A DNA stretch of 64,000 bases from Nocardia macrotermitis (GCF_009604405.1 NZ_WEGK01000024.1:1-64000), one strand, 5' to 3'. Shown: positions 19,265 through 28,923, counted from the first letter of the stretch. A program made the numbers and translations. Notes: generated from the letters alone by a model not told the origin.

Positions 19265-19654
19265 ATGTCTATCAATGTGGTAATGGATTCTCAGGCGGAT
19301 GCCGTCGATGTGCAGGGAGGTGCGGTTCTTCCCGAGGGCACGACGCTCCAGGAGCAGGACGGTGACGACGCGCTGAGCCCGAGGCAGGCCGCGGCGGTCA
19401 TTTTCTCCGCCCGGTTGTCGGATTTGATTTCCGAATCCGTCGTCTCGACCGAGGACGGAACGACCAGGTCACTGACGCTGTACGCGCTGGCACAACATTT
19501 GGAGCTGGCCTATCCGGATGTGCCGGTCTCGCAATCGGGGCTGTATCGGCTGATGCACGGCGAGGCGATTCCGCGGCTCGATCTGATTATCGCGCTGGCG
19601 CGGGTGTTCGATGTGCCGCCCGAATATTTCGTCACCGGCGGCGGGAAATCCTGA
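19265..19654 (+). CDS. EspR-like helix-turn-helix regulator
   Basis: A 129-residue protein. A ~40-residue acidic lead is followed by an EspR-like N-terminal helix (FSARLSDLIS), an XRE-type HTH (YALAQHLEL, SQSGLYRLMHGEAIPRLDLIIALARVFDVPPEYF) and a short tail. In mycobacteria EspR is an ESX-secreted nucleoid-type regulator of ESX-1 genes. The ATG at 19265 has GGAGGG 7 bases upstream, better than the in-frame ATG at 19250. It follows eccE by 15 bases, so it is probably co-transcribed with the secretion operon. It is a candidate to bind the TTCCC-type palindromes of this locus (inference). Confidence 0.75.
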   Translation: MSINVVMDSQADAVDVQGGAVLPEGTTLQEQDGDDALSPRQAAAVIFSARLSDLISESVVSTEDGTTRSLTLYALAQHLELAYPDVPVSQSGLYRLMHGEAIPRLDLIIALARVFDVPPEYFVTGGGKS

Positions 19655-19670
19655 CCGTCGCGGCGGGATA

Positions 19671-19686
19671 TTCCCGCCAGCGGGAA
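19671..19686. promoter_or_regulatory. TTCCC-type palindrome D
   Basis: TTCCCG-CCAG-CGGGAA, a perfect inverted repeat, 17 bases after the EspR-like stop and 46 bases before the next start. The overlapping CGGGATATTCCCG is also palindromic, giving three alternating half-sites. Confidence 0.6.
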
Positions 19687-19731
19687 CAATCGTCCATTCC
19701 TGGTGTGGGCCCGGCCGGATAACATTCGAGG

Positions 19732-20841
19732 ATGTCCGAGTCGGACCCGGGAGATGTATTCATTCGCCATCGCGGCGCGGTTCTGGAAGCGTTGCTTTCC
19801 GGGCCCGGTTCGGGGCAGGCCGCGGCCCCCGCGGTAGGTGTGTCGGCCCCGGCGACGGGTGTGTCGTCGAGTGTGAGTGCCGCGGTCGGTGTGCCGTCGG
19901 CGAGCTCGGGTGAGACCGCCGGTCGTCCGGTGGCGTCGCAGTTGCTGCCCGACCCCGAACCCGAGAGCACCGCGCCGAATCCGCGTCGCGCGTCGGGTGG
20001 GCCGCGGGCCTCCGATCGGATCATGGCGCTGCTGAACGGCGAATCGCCGAGCGGCGCGAGTGGGCCGGAATACACCTCGGACTTCGGTCGGGTGGCGAAC
20101 AGATCGAGTGCGCCGCCGGAGAGTCCGAGCGAGCCGCCGCCCGAAAGTCCGCGACCTCCCTCTCCGCCGACCGCGTCGAACGCCTCTCCGGCTGCCGGAT
20201 TCGGCCGGGACGTGCTGGTTCAGCTGCGCAAACCCAAGGTGGCGCTCACCGTGGCCGCGGTGCTGGCGGTGCTGTTGATCATCGTGCTGGTCACCACGAC
20301 CGGCGGGGACGACAAGCAGACGAATCAGCTGGCCGTCATCACGCCTGTCGCGGCCGCGCCGCAGACCTCCTCGGCCAAACCGACGCCGACCCAGGCCGCG
20401 TCCGCGACGATCCAGGTGCGCTCGGCGCGGGCGCACTGCCCGTCGGGCAGCACCGATGCGATGGACGCCTTCAGCGGGCAGCCCGGGAAAGCCTGGTCGT
20501 GCGCGCGGGCCTACAAGGTCGACGGGCAGGTGCTGACCATCGATCTCGGCAAGACCTACGAGGTGGATTCGATCGGCATCGTGCCCGGCTGGGACGGCGT
20601 CAGCGCGGACGGCGCGGACGAGTGGAGCAAGTTCCGCACGGTCAGCCGGGTGTCGTACCAGTTCAACGATTCCAATCTGACCACCTACACCCAGCAGACC
20701 CTCGACCAGCGCACGCTCGTGGTCACCACGCTCTCGCCGCCGGTGCGGGCCTCCAAGGTGACGCTGACGATCCTGGAATCCAAGGGCGACCCCTCGGTCA
20801 ACATCACCGCCATCTCCTCGATTGTGATCACCGGAAATTGA
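19732..20841 (+). CDS. Single-pass membrane protein with extracytoplasmic discoidin-like domain
   Basis: 369 residues. An N-terminal ~165-residue cytosolic part is rich in Ser/Pro/Ala and probably disordered. One membrane helix lies at about 165-187, then a Thr/Ala linker, then a ~145-residue beta-rich domain with one Cys pair (AHCPSG, WSCARA) whose pattern (DAFSGQPGKAW, LTIDLGKTYEVDSIGIVPGWDG) resembles F5/8 discoidin carbohydrate-binding folds. It sits behind the ESX operon and overlaps the next gene by 4 bases. A role at the cell wall beside the secretion complex is inferred from position only. Confidence 0.7.
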   Translation: MSESDPGDVFIRHRGAVLEALLSGPGSGQAAAPAVGVSAPATGVSSSVSAAVGVPSASSGETAGRPVASQLLPDPEPESTAPNPRRASGGPRASDRIMALLNGESPSGASGPEYTSDFGRVANRSSAPPESPSEPPPESPRPPSPPTASNASPAAGFGRDVLVQLRKPKVALTVAAVLAVLLIIVLVTTTGGDDKQTNQLAVITPVAAAPQTSSAKPTPTQAASATIQVRSARAHCPSGSTDAMDAFSGQPGKAWSCARAYKVDGQVLTIDLGKTYEVDSIGIVPGWDGVSADGADEWSKFRTVSRVSYQFNDSNLTTYTQQTLDQRTLVVTTLSPPVRASKVTLTILESKGDPSVNITAISSIVITGN

Positions 20842-21590
20842 GCCTCTCCCATCTGGTCTGCCAGTACTGCGCGCACCGTAACCACGCCGCGGAGGCGCAG
20901 TGCGCGCACTGCGGTGCGCCCCTGACCACTCCGGCCACGAATTCACCTGCCGCGAATTCTCCTGCCGCCGAAGGGCATTCGATGCTCACCGAGGCGGCCA
21001 AGGGGGCGACGGTCGCCGAACACGCGCTCGCCGACACCGCGCGGGTCGCGACCGACACGATGCAGTCGGTGAAGGGCGCGGCGACGGTCGCCAACAATGT
21101 GCAGCGTTTGTTCGACACCATGCTGCCGAAGCTGAGCTGGCAGGCCGTCGCGGTGATCCTCGCGGCGATGGGGCTCGGGGCCTTCCTGCTCATCCGGTCG
21201 TGTTCGGGTGGGCTGCCGTCGATGCCCGGGACGAATCCGGTGGACGCGCTGCCGCAGGTGGTGCGGTCGGCCGCGTCGTGCCCGGCCGCCGGGGTCGGCA
21301 ACTGCGTCATCACCGGGACCGATTCGCTGCTGTCGGGAGGTCTCACCGGCGGTCGCGATCTGCCGCTGTCGGTGCAGGTCGACAGCGTCGATCAGGTGAG
21401 TGACGTGGTGCGGCGCTGGCATGCGGCGGGTGCGACGGTGCTGGCCGACGGCGCGGTCTTCGTCGGGGTCGGCCCGTCGAACACCGTGTGGTATGCCGAC
21501 ACCCGCACCGGGCTGCGCATCGAAACGGGGACCTTCGCGAGTCGGATGGCCGCCCAGACCTTCCTGGTGCGCGCCGGTCTGATCCGGTGA
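20838..21590 (+). CDS. Zinc-ribbon membrane protein of the ESX locus
   Basis: 250 residues from a TTG start that overlaps the previous stop (TTGA). The N-terminus has a zinc ribbon (CQYC...CAHC within the first 25 residues). A ~60-residue helical stretch follows, then one membrane helix at about 111-130 and a C-terminal extracytoplasmic domain of ~115 residues with one Cys pair. I do not recognise the C-terminal domain. Tight overlap with the discoidin-like gene suggests that the two products work as a pair. Confidence 0.65.
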   Translation: MSLSHLVCQYCAHRNHAAEAQCAHCGAPLTTPATNSPAANSPAAEGHSMLTEAAKGATVAEHALADTARVATDTMQSVKGAATVANNVQRLFDTMLPKLSWQAVAVILAAMGLGAFLLIRSCSGGLPSMPGTNPVDALPQVVRSAASCPAAGVGNCVITGTDSLLSGGLTGGRDLPLSVQVDSVDQVSDVVRRWHAAGATVLADGAVFVGVGPSNTVWYADTRTGLRIETGTFASRMAAQTFLVRAGLIR

Positions 21591-21615
21591 TATCGCACAG
21601 GTTGCGCGACACCAC

Positions 21616-21631
21616 TTCCCAACCGCGGGGA
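21616..21631. promoter_or_regulatory. TTCCC-type palindrome E
   Basis: TTCCCA-ACCG-CGGGGA in the gap before the glutamate dehydrogenase gene. Its centre is 51 bp from the centre of TGTACCG site 2. Confidence 0.45.
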
Positions 21632-21663
21632 TAGACCTGTATCGACTACGTCCCATTAATTTA

Positions 21664-21685
21664 TGTACCGTTATTTAGCGGCGTA
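21664..21685. promoter_or_regulatory. TGTACCG-type palindrome, site 2
   Basis: TGTACCGTT-ATTT-AGCGGCGTA, 46 bases before the start codon of the NAD-glutamate dehydrogenase gene, in an AT-rich stretch (ATTAATTTATG). The position suits an operator overlapping the promoter or the transcription start. Confidence 0.6.
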
Positions 21686-21730
21686 TAGATGCCGCCGACG
21701 AGTCTCGTAATTGAGGGAAGGCCCGGGCCG

Positions 21731-24700
21731 ATGTCGGCAGTCACCCAGCAGACGATTCCACTGAAGCGCTTCCGCGACGCTCCCACCGATCTGGAGGCGG
21801 TGTACTTCCGCTGGATCCAACGCGGCGCCGCCGCCCCCACCATCACCGATCGCGCCGAACGGATCTTCCGGCATCACCTCGAACTCGCGGTCGTGCGGCA
21901 GCCCGGCGTCGCGATCACCCGGGTGTACCGGCCCGACGACGGCAGCGGGCTGGGCCCGGCGATCCAGGTCGTCAACGACGATATGCCGCTGCTGGTCGAC
22001 ACGCTGACCTCGGCGTTGCGCCGCCTGGGCGCCGAGATCGCCGAGGTCGTGCATCCGGTGTTCGACGTCGCCCGCGACACCGTCGGCCGGTTGCAGGGGC
22101 TGGCGCCGCGCGCGAGCGACGCCCGGCCCGGTCCGGCGGCCGCCGAGTCGTGGATCCACGTCCAGTTGCACACTTCGGCGGATCCGGAACTGCTGGACCG
22201 CATCGAACGGGCGCTCGGGCCGCTGCTGGAGGAACTGCGTCGGGTGAACGACGACACCACCCCGATGACCAGGACCATGGCCGCGCTGGCCGACCGCCTG
22301 GACCGGATGGTGCGGGTGGCCGGCGACGTCGAGATCGACGACAGCGCAAGGCTTTTGCGCTGGATGGCCGACGGCCACTGCACGGTGCTGGGCTACGGCT
22401 TCTACCCGATCGCCCGGACCGATCCGGCCACCGAGGCCGACCTGCGGCAGGCCACCGGAACCGGACTCGGGGTGCTGCGCCACGGCGTCGGCGTGCCCGC
22501 GGCCGGTCGGCTCGCCGGTGCCCCGGTGCTGCGGCTGACCAGCGGATCCATCGACTCGATGCTGCCGGGCGCGGCGGACCTGTGCTTCGTGCGCGTCGCG
22601 GATCCGGGCCGGGAACTGCCGGTCGCCGAGGTGCCCGAGACCATGCCGGGCGAGCACGTCTTCGTCGGCACCTTCACCGTCACCGGATCGCACGAGGACA
22701 TCCTCGACATCCCGCTGATCTCGCGGCGCATCCACCGGGTCATCGAATGGGCCGGGCTGGACCTGAACTCCTTCTCCGGGCAGGCGATGCTCGAAGTGCT
22801 GCAAACCTTTCCGCGCGTGGAGCTGTTCTCCACCGACGTGCGGCGACTGTTCGAAACCGTCTCCTCGGTCATGAATCTCGGTCTGCGCCGCCAGGTTCGG
22901 CTGTTCCTGCGCCGCGACGACCGCGGCGGGACCGTGCACTGCCTGGTCTACCTGCCGCGCGACCGCTACTCCGGTGAGGTGCGCGGCGCCATGCAGGACG
23001 TGCTGGCCGCCGAGTTCGCCGCCACCCGGATCACCTATTCGGTGCGCGTCACCGAATCCGACCTGGCCGTAACGTATTTCACGGTGCATCGGGACCCGGC
23101 GGCCGAGCCGGTGGACATCTCCGAATCCAATCGCGACCGCATCCAGGAGGCGCTGTTCGAGGCCACCCGCACCTGGTCCGATCGGCTGGTCGCGGCGTCC
23201 GCGAGTGCTCCGGCGATCAGCGCGGCTCTCGCCCGGGAGTACGCGGACGCGTTCCCGGCCGGTTATCAACAGGAGTACGAACCCGATCGGGCGCTCGCGG
23301 ATCTGCGGCGGCTCGAGGCGCTGGCCGACGGCGAGGTCGAGTCGGATCTGTACCGCGATCCCGAATCACCCTCGGGGGAATGGCGTTTCACGCTACTGGT
23401 GGTCGGGGCCGAGGTCTCGCTGAGCCGGGTGCTGCCGCTGCTGCACAGCCTCGGGGTCGAGGTGGTCGACGAGCGGCCGTACCGGATCGAACTGCCCGGC
23501 CGCAGCACCCGGTGGATCTACGATTTCGGGCTGCGCGCCCCGGCGGGCATGCTGCGCGGCGCGGTCGACGAGGATCTGGAGGCCGAGCTGGCGCGTGCCG
23601 CCGAGCATGAGGCCGGACCGGAAAACGGTGTGCGGCAACGCTTCGCGGACGCCGTCGCCGCCATGTGGTCGGGGCGCGCGGAGGTGGACGGCCTCAACGA
23701 ACTCGTACTGCGGGCCGGACTGCGCTGGCGGGAGATCGCCGTGCTGCGCGCGTACGCGAAATATCTGCGGCAGGCCGGTTTCACCTACACGCTGGGCAAT
23801 ATCACCCGGGTGCTGTCCACCCATCCGGTGGCCGCGCGCTGGTTCACCGAATTGTTCGACGCCTACTTCGATCCCGAGGGCGTGCCCGCGGTGGCGTCGG
23901 CGCGGGCGGCGGCCGTCGCGGGGCGGTTGCAGGACGACATCGATGCCGTGGTCAGTTTGGACACCGATCGGATTCTGCGAGCGTTCCTCGGGCTGATCAC
24001 CGCGACGTTGCGCACCAACTACTACCGTCGCGACGAGAACGGCGCGGCGCGGGATCAGCTGTCGTTCAAGCTCGCTCCGCATGCCATTGCCGAATTGCCC
24101 AGGCCCAGGCCACAATTCGAGATCTTCGTGTATTCGCCTCGGGTGGAGGGTGTGCATCTGCGGTTCGGGTCGGTGGCTCGTGGCGGGTTGCGGTGGTCCG
24201 ATCGGCTGGAGGACTTCCGGACCGAGGTGCTGGGGCTGGTGAAGGCTCAGGCCGTGAAGAACGCCGTGATCGTGCCGGTGGGGGCCAAGGGTGGTTTCGT
24301 GGTGAAGCAGCCGCCTGCCGCGACGGGTGATCCGGTGGTGGATCGGCAGGCTGCCCAGGCCGAGGGGATCGCCTGCTATCGGACGTTCATCTCGGGGCTG
24401 CTGGATGTGACCGATAACGTGGATCATGTTTCGGGACAGGTGATTCCGCCCGAGCGGGTGGTACGGCGTGACGGTGATGACACCTATCTGGTGGTGGCCG
24501 CTGACAAGGGGACGGCGACGTTCTCCGATATCGCCAACGAGGTCGCGCAGTCGTACGGGTTCTGGCTGGGTGACGCGTTCGCTTCGGGTGGTTCGGCGGG
24601 TTATGACCACAAGGCCATGGGGATTACGGCCAAGGGGGCGTGGGAGAGTGTGAAACGGCACTTCGCCGAGCTCGATATCGATACGCAGGCAACGGATTTC

Positions 24701-26617
24701 ACTGTCGTCGGTGTCGGTGACATGTCGGGTGATGTGTTCGGCAACGGCATGCTGTTGTCGCGGCACATCCGCTTGGTGGCCGCCTTCGATCATCGGCATA
24801 TCTTCCTGGATCCGAATCCCGATGCGGCGTCGTCGTTTTCGGAGCGGGAGCGGATGTTCGCGCTGCCGCGGTCGTCGTGGGCGGACTACGACGAGTCGCT
24901 GATCAGTGCCGGTGGCGGCGTCTACGATCGGTCGGCCAAGGCGATTCCGGTCAGTTCGCAGGTGCGTGCGGCGCTCAGGATCGCTCCCGGGGTGAGTTCG
25001 CTGTCGCCCGCCGAGATGATTCGGGCGATTCTGCTCGCGCCGGTGGATCTGCTGTGGAACGGCGGTATCGGCACCTATGTGAAGGCGTCCGGCGAGTCCA
25101 ATGCGGACGCCGGTGACAAGACCAACGATCCGGTCCGCGTCGACGCGAATCGCTTGCGGGCCAGGGTGATCGGCGAGGGCGGCAATCTGGGGCTCACCCC
25201 GCACGGGCGCATCGAGTTCTGCCGCCAGGGCGGTAAGTGCAATACCGACGCGCTGGACAATTCCGCCGGTGTGGACTGCTCGGATCACGAGGTCAACATC
25301 AAGGTGCTGCTCGACAGTCTGGTGACCGCCGGTGAACTGCCCGCCGACGAACGCGATCCGCTGTTGGCCTCGATGACCGACGAGGTCGCCGAACTCGTAC
25401 TGCGGGACAATATTTCGCAGAACTTCTGCATGGGGCTGTCCCGCAGCGACGCCCGCTCGATGCTGGAAGTGCACCGCAGGCTGATCGCCGACCTCGAGGT
25501 CCGGCACGGTCTGGACCGCGCGCTCGAGGCGCTGCCCGCGGAGGCCGAACTCGGCGAACGCGCGGTACTCGGCGAGGGACTCAGCTCCCCGGAGATCGCG
25601 AATCTGCTTGCCCACGTGAAACTCTCGCTCAAACAGGAATTGCTGGCCGGTGATCTGCCGGACAGTCAGGCGTTCGCCGCGCGGCTGCCCGGCTACTTCC
25701 CCGAACCGTTGAGCGCGCGGTTCGGCGCCGCGATCCGCAAGCATCCGCTGCGTCGGGAGATCGTCGCGACCACGGTGGTCAACGAGATGGTCGACTACGG
25801 CGGCATCACCTTCGCGTTCCGGCTGGCCGAGGAGGCCGGGGCCGATGCCGCCGATGCCGTGCGCGCCTTCACCGCGGCGGTGGAGATCTTCGATCTGCAC
25901 TCGCTGTGGGAGCGCATCCGCACCACACCGATGCCCGCCGCGGTCCGTGACGAACTGGAGCTGGAGACCGAGCGCACCCTCGATCGCGCCTGCCGCTGGC
26001 TGCTGGCCCACCGCCCGCAACCGATCGCGATCGGCGCGGATATCGCCCGCTATTGGGAAGGGGTGCGCACCCTTTCGGTGCCCGCGTGGCAGCCCGGCCC
26101 GCTCGCCAAGGATCTGCTGCGGCGTTCGCGCGGGCCGATCGATCGCGGCGCACCCCGCGATCTGGCCGAGGAGGTGTACCTGCTCATCCACCGGTTCTCC
26201 CTGCTGGACGTGCTCGACATCGCCGAGATCACCCACCGCGACGCCCCGGAGGTGGTGGCCCTCTACTACGCCCTGGATGAACGCTTCGAGATCCAACGCC
26301 TGCTCACCGAGGTAGCGGGCTTGGATCGCGGCGACCGCTGGCAGGCCCTGGCCCGCCTGGCCGTCCGCGACGACCTCTACGGCGCCCTGCGCTCCCTCAC
26401 CATCGACGTCCTCACCATCACCGAACCCACCGAGACCCCCACCGAGAAGATCACCTACTGGGAGTCCACCAACCGCCCCCGCCTCGCTCGCGCCCGCGCG
26501 GCCCTGACCGACATCTTCGCCAGCGACAGCAAGGATCTCGCGACGCTGTCGGTAGCGGCCCGGCAGTTCCGGAGCCTGGTCGGCACCGGCGAGGCCGGCG
26601 CGGTAATCCTGGACTGA
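21731..26617 (+). CDS. gdh: NAD-specific glutamate dehydrogenase, large (GDH-L180-type)
   Basis: 1,628 residues, close to the mycobacterial enzyme (~1,624). It carries an N-terminal ACT-like regulatory region and a catalytic core with RGGLRWSDR and PVGAKGGFVVK (substrate lysine region), then the NAD-binding part with GDMSGDVFGNGML and ALLNGG-like segments. It converts glutamate to 2-oxoglutarate and ammonia with NAD+. In mycobacteria it is inhibited by unphosphorylated GarA, itself a target of PknG, which is also encoded in this window. The ATG at 21731 is chosen because AGGGAAGG lies 9 bases upstream and the length then fits; an in-frame ATG at 21689 would sit just after the palindrome. Both palindrome classes lie upstream. 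Confidence 0.95.
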   Translation: MSAVTQQTIPLKRFRDAPTDLEAVYFRWIQRGAAAPTITDRAERIFRHHLELAVVRQPGVAITRVYRPDDGSGLGPAIQVVNDDMPLLVDTLTSALRRLGAEIAEVVHPVFDVARDTVGRLQGLAPRASDARPGPAAAESWIHVQLHTSADPELLDRIERALGPLLEELRRVNDDTTPMTRTMAALADRLDRMVRVAGDVEIDDSARLLRWMADGHCTVLGYGFYPIARTDPATEADLRQATGTGLGVLRHGVGVPAAGRLAGAPVLRLTSGSIDSMLPGAADLCFVRVADPGRELPVAEVPETMPGEHVFVGTFTVTGSHEDILDIPLISRRIHRVIEWAGLDLNSFSGQAMLEVLQTFPRVELFSTDVRRLFETVSSVMNLGLRRQVRLFLRRDDRGGTVHCLVYLPRDRYSGEVRGAMQDVLAAEFAATRITYSVRVTESDLAVTYFTVHRDPAAEPVDISESNRDRIQEALFEATRTWSDRLVAASASAPAISAALAREYADAFPAGYQQEYEPDRALADLRRLEALADGEVESDLYRDPESPSGEWRFTLLVVGAEVSLSRVLPLLHSLGVEVVDERPYRIELPGRSTRWIYDFGLRAPAGMLRGAVDEDLEAELARAAEHEAGPENGVRQRFADAVAAMWSGRAEVDGLNELVLRAGLRWREIAVLRAYAKYLRQAGFTYTLGNITRVLSTHPVAARWFTELFDAYFDPEGVPAVASARAAAVAGRLQDDIDAVVSLDTDRILRAFLGLITATLRTNYYRRDENGAARDQLSFKLAPHAIAELPRPRPQFEIFVYSPRVEGVHLRFGSVARGGLRWSDRLEDFRTEVLGLVKAQAVKNAVIVPVGAKGGFVVKQPPAATGDPVVDRQAAQAEGIACYRTFISGLLDVTDNVDHVSGQVIPPERVVRRDGDDTYLVVAADKGTATFSDIANEVAQSYGFWLGDAFASGGSAGYDHKAMGITAKGAWESVKRHFAELDIDTQATDFTVVGVGDMSGDVFGNGMLLSRHIRLVAAFDHRHIFLDPNPDAASSFSERERMFALPRSSWADYDESLISAGGGVYDRSAKAIPVSSQVRAALRIAPGVSSLSPAEMIRAILLAPVDLLWNGGIGTYVKASGESNADAGDKTNDPVRVDANRLRARVIGEGGNLGLTPHGRIEFCRQGGKCNTDALDNSAGVDCSDHEVNIKVLLDSLVTAGELPADERDPLLASMTDEVAELVLRDNISQNFCMGLSRSDARSMLEVHRRLIADLEVRHGLDRALEALPAEAELGERAVLGEGLSSPEIANLLAHVKLSLKQELLAGDLPDSQAFAARLPGYFPEPLSARFGAAIRKHPLRREIVATTVVNEMVDYGGITFAFRLAEEAGADAADAVRAFTAAVEIFDLHSLWERIRTTPMPAAVRDELELETERTLDRACRWLLAHRPQPIAIGADIARYWEGVRTLSVPAWQPGPLAKDLLRRSRGPIDRGAPRDLAEEVYLLIHRFSLLDVLDIAEITHRDAPEVVALYYALDERFEIQRLLTEVAGLDRGDRWQALARLAVRDDLYGALRSLTIDVLTITEPTETPTEKITYWESTNRPRLARARAALTDIFASDSKDLATLSVAARQFRSLVGTGEAGAVILD

Positions 26618-26627
26618 CAGCGCCCTA

Positions 26628-26667
26628 CGATCGGGTCGCGCCTCGCACACCGAGCGCGGCCCGATCG
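26628..26667. terminator. Bidirectional terminator between convergent genes
   Basis: CGATCGGG and CCCGATCG enclose a second stem (CGCG..CTCG with CGAG..CGCG) around a short loop. The long hairpin lies between the dehydrogenase stop and the convergent SPFH gene stop, so it can serve both. Confidence 0.65.
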
Positions 26668-26717
26668 GTATGTTGCGCAGTCTGATTGGTCAGGTGCGGG
26701 TTTACTCGGAGAGTGTG

Positions 26718-27758
26718 TCAGCGTCCGGTGGCGATGCCGCAGGCGCTACAGAATTTGGCGAGTGCGGCGAGTTGGTGTCCGCAGGCCGTACAGTGTTGCG
26801 GCTCATGGGATTCGAGGTTCTCGCCGCAGTGTGAGCAGAACCGTCCGCCTTCGGGGTTGGCGGTGCGGCAGGACGGGCAGGTGGGTGTGGCGGCGGGTTG
26901 CGTGGGAACCGGGGGAGCGGCGGTGTGCTGCTGAATCGCGTTGAGGCCCAAGGCGGCACCGAGGAATCCGCCACCGCCGCCGGTGCCGTTGGCGAGTCCG
27001 TGGCCCGCGTCGAGCGCCAATTCTCCTGCGGCGTAACGCTGGAAGTCGCCGGTGAGGCGGATGTAGGTCTTGTCCTTGGCGAGTCGTTTGAGGCGGTCCG
27101 CGTCCTCGGGGGCCAGGGTGATGTCGAAATTGCCCATGCGCGGTATGCGCAGACCGTATTCGTAGAGGGTGGTGTTGGTCTGGCGCAGCACCGCCGACTC
27201 GATGACGTGCAGGTGCGCGGGCAACCCCAGCACCGGCCATTCGCCACCGGAAATCCCCTGTGTGATGGTCACTTTCATGGATTTCAGGAGTAGTTCCGAA
27301 CACCAGTTTCGCACCGCGGCGGGGTCGGTGAGGTCGGTGGTTCCGGCCAGCGCGGTGATCAGCTGTTCGGGTTCGCGCACCGACAGCGCGAATTCGCCGA
27401 ACGCCCGCAACGTCACCACCTGCTCACTGGCCGGGTCGACGATATCGGCAAGTCTCCCACCGAATTTGACGCCCGGGAACTCCCGGGTGGAGACGAAGTA
27501 CAGTTCGGCGCGATAGAAGTTGCCGCCGGTGACCGAGTCGACCAGCGCGCCCAGCACCGGCAGTTCGTCGGCGTCGACCCGGTGCCGCCCCGGGCCCATG
27601 GTGGCCACCACCCGCCCGGTCTTGACGAACAACGCCATCTCGTCGGCATTGACCACCGCCCGCGAGTACCGGCGGATGTTCACATCCGGCCACTTGTACA
27701 CCAGCTGATTCTTGCGGGCCTCGGGGACGGCGATGAACTCCCGGTCGAACCACGCCAT
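26718..27758 (-). CDS. SPFH-domain protein with C-terminal zinc ribbons
   Basis: 346 residues. An N-terminal SPFH/band-7 domain (to ~235; MAWFDREFIAVPE, LVYKWPDVNIRR) of the YdjI type is followed by a Gly-rich hydrophobic segment and two CxxC zinc-ribbon repeats (CPSCRTANPEGGRFCSHCG and CTACGHQLAALAKFCSACG). Such proteins form membrane-associated assemblies, sometimes linked to envelope stress. The start at 27758 has GAGGGAGT upstream; an in-frame extension of 34 residues lacks support. The DUF1707 protein lies 20 bases upstream on the same strand and is probably in the same operon. Confidence 0.85.
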   Translation of the reverse strand: MAWFDREFIAVPEARKNQLVYKWPDVNIRRYSRAVVNADEMALFVKTGRVVATMGPGRHRVDADELPVLGALVDSVTGGNFYRAELYFVSTREFPGVKFGGRLADIVDPASEQVVTLRAFGEFALSVREPEQLITALAGTTDLTDPAAVRNWCSELLLKSMKVTITQGISGGEWPVLGLPAHLHVIESAVLRQTNTTLYEYGLRIPRMGNFDITLAPEDADRLKRLAKDKTYIRLTGDFQRYAAGELALDAGHGLANGTGGGGGFLGAALGLNAIQQHTAAPPVPTQPAATPTCPSCRTANPEGGRFCSHCGENLESHEPQHCTACGHQLAALAKFCSACGIATGR

Positions 27759-27778
27759 ATCGGTACTCCCTCGGCGAA

Positions 27779-28150
27779 TCAGGCGGCCCGGCGCGCGACA
27801 ATGCCTCGCACACCGAGGATTACGATCGGTGCGACCGGAATGGTCAACAGCCACAACCAATTTCCCGCCATCGCGCTCATCCCGATCGCGGCCAGCACCA
27901 CGAGCGCCGACAGCGTGGCGACCGCCGCCAGCGGGCGCGGCGGCGGTTCGGTCGAGGGCCTGGGCGCCTGCCCCGGCAACTCGGCGAGCAACTCGGCCAA
28001 CTCGGCCCGGCTGGTCGCGGCCGCTGCGCGCATCGTCAGATCCTCGAACTCGGCCGGATGCAACCGCCCGACACTCAGATGATGGGCGAGTTCGTACAGC
28101 GCACGCTCACGCTCAGCGGTGCTGAGTCGGGCGTACGGCACATCATCCAC
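27779..28150 (-). CDS. DUF1707 membrane protein
   Basis: 123 residues from a GTG start. The first ~50 residues match DUF1707 (YARLSTAERERALYELAHHLSVGRL), a short motif common in actinomycete membrane proteins. A Pro-rich linker follows, then two membrane helices (about 75-115). No catalytic residues are seen. It lies 20 bases upstream of the SPFH gene. Confidence 0.85.
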   Translation of the reverse strand: MDDVPYARLSTAERERALYELAHHLSVGRLHPAEFEDLTMRAAAATSRAELAELLAELPGQAPRPSTEPPPRPLAAVATLSALVVLAAIGMSAMAGNWLWLLTIPVAPIVILGVRGIVARRAA

Positions 28151-28228
28151 ACCGAGCAGAATATGTCCGCGACCGGGGCTTTCTCCGGCCGCGAATCACC
28201 ACTGCTGGGAAGCTTCGGTGCTGATGGC

Positions 28229-28867
28229 CTAGAGCGTCGCCTCGAACGCCTCCGCGACAACGCCCCGCACCGAATCCATGGTCCCCACACCGGATTCCCG
28301 CCGCACCGAGGTCATATCCACCTCCGGCAGCCCACACGCCACCGCCCACTGCCAGGGTTCCAGATCCCCATCCACATTGACCGCGAACCCATGACTGGTG
28401 ACCCCACGACTCTGTCGCATCCCGATCGACACGATCTTCCGCCCCGTCGCCTTGGTCCACACCCCCGTCAACAGCTCCGCGCCCGGCGGCGTATCCCGCC
28501 GCTCGGCCACAACCCCCACCCGCCCCAACGCCTCGATCAACCGGAACTCCACCTCCCGGATGTAATCCACCACCCCTTCCCCCTGCCCCAACTTCACGAT
28601 CAGATACCCCACGAGCTGCCCCGGCCCGTGATACGTCAGCTGCCCCCCGCGCGTGGTCTCCACCACCGGAATCCGATGCCCCGGATCCGGCAGATGCTCA
28701 TCGGGCGTCCGCCGCCCCACCGTGTAGACCTGCGGATGACTCAACAACCACAACGTATCCGCCCGCTCGTCCCGCTGCCGCTGCTCGACCAACTCCACCA
28801 TCCGAGCCATCGCCTTCTCGTACTCGACGAGATCATCCTGAACGAGCGTCAACGGCCGGGATTTCAT
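28229..28867 (-). CDS. lipB: LipB, octanoyl-[ACP]:protein N-octanoyltransferase
   Basis: 212 residues. It has the LipB motifs HPQVYTVGRR, RGGQLTYHGPGQ, GRKIVSIGM and the catalytic Cys in VACGLP. It moves octanoyl from ACP to lipoyl domains of 2-oxoacid dehydrogenases and GcvH. ATG at 28867 begins MKSRPL; a 10-residue extension has no ribosome site. lipA, often next to lipB in mycobacteria, is not in the window on the downstream side. Confidence 0.93.
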   Translation of the reverse strand: MKSRPLTLVQDDLVEYEKAMARMVELVEQRQRDERADTLWLLSHPQVYTVGRRTPDEHLPDPGHRIPVVETTRGGQLTYHGPGQLVGYLIVKLGQGEGVVDYIREVEFRLIEALGRVGVVAERRDTPPGAELLTGVWTKATGRKIVSIGMRQSRGVTSHGFAVNVDGDLEPWQWAVACGLPEVDMTSVRRESGVGTMDSVRGVVAEAFEATL

Positions 28868-28923
28868 ACGGCCGAGTTTAATCCCCGCCGCCCACACCTC
28901 CGGCCGACGCTCTCAAGGCAATG

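Noticed and set aside
28867..28897. Ten-residue N-terminal extension of LipB
   Set aside because: No ribosome site; the family start fits ATG 28867.
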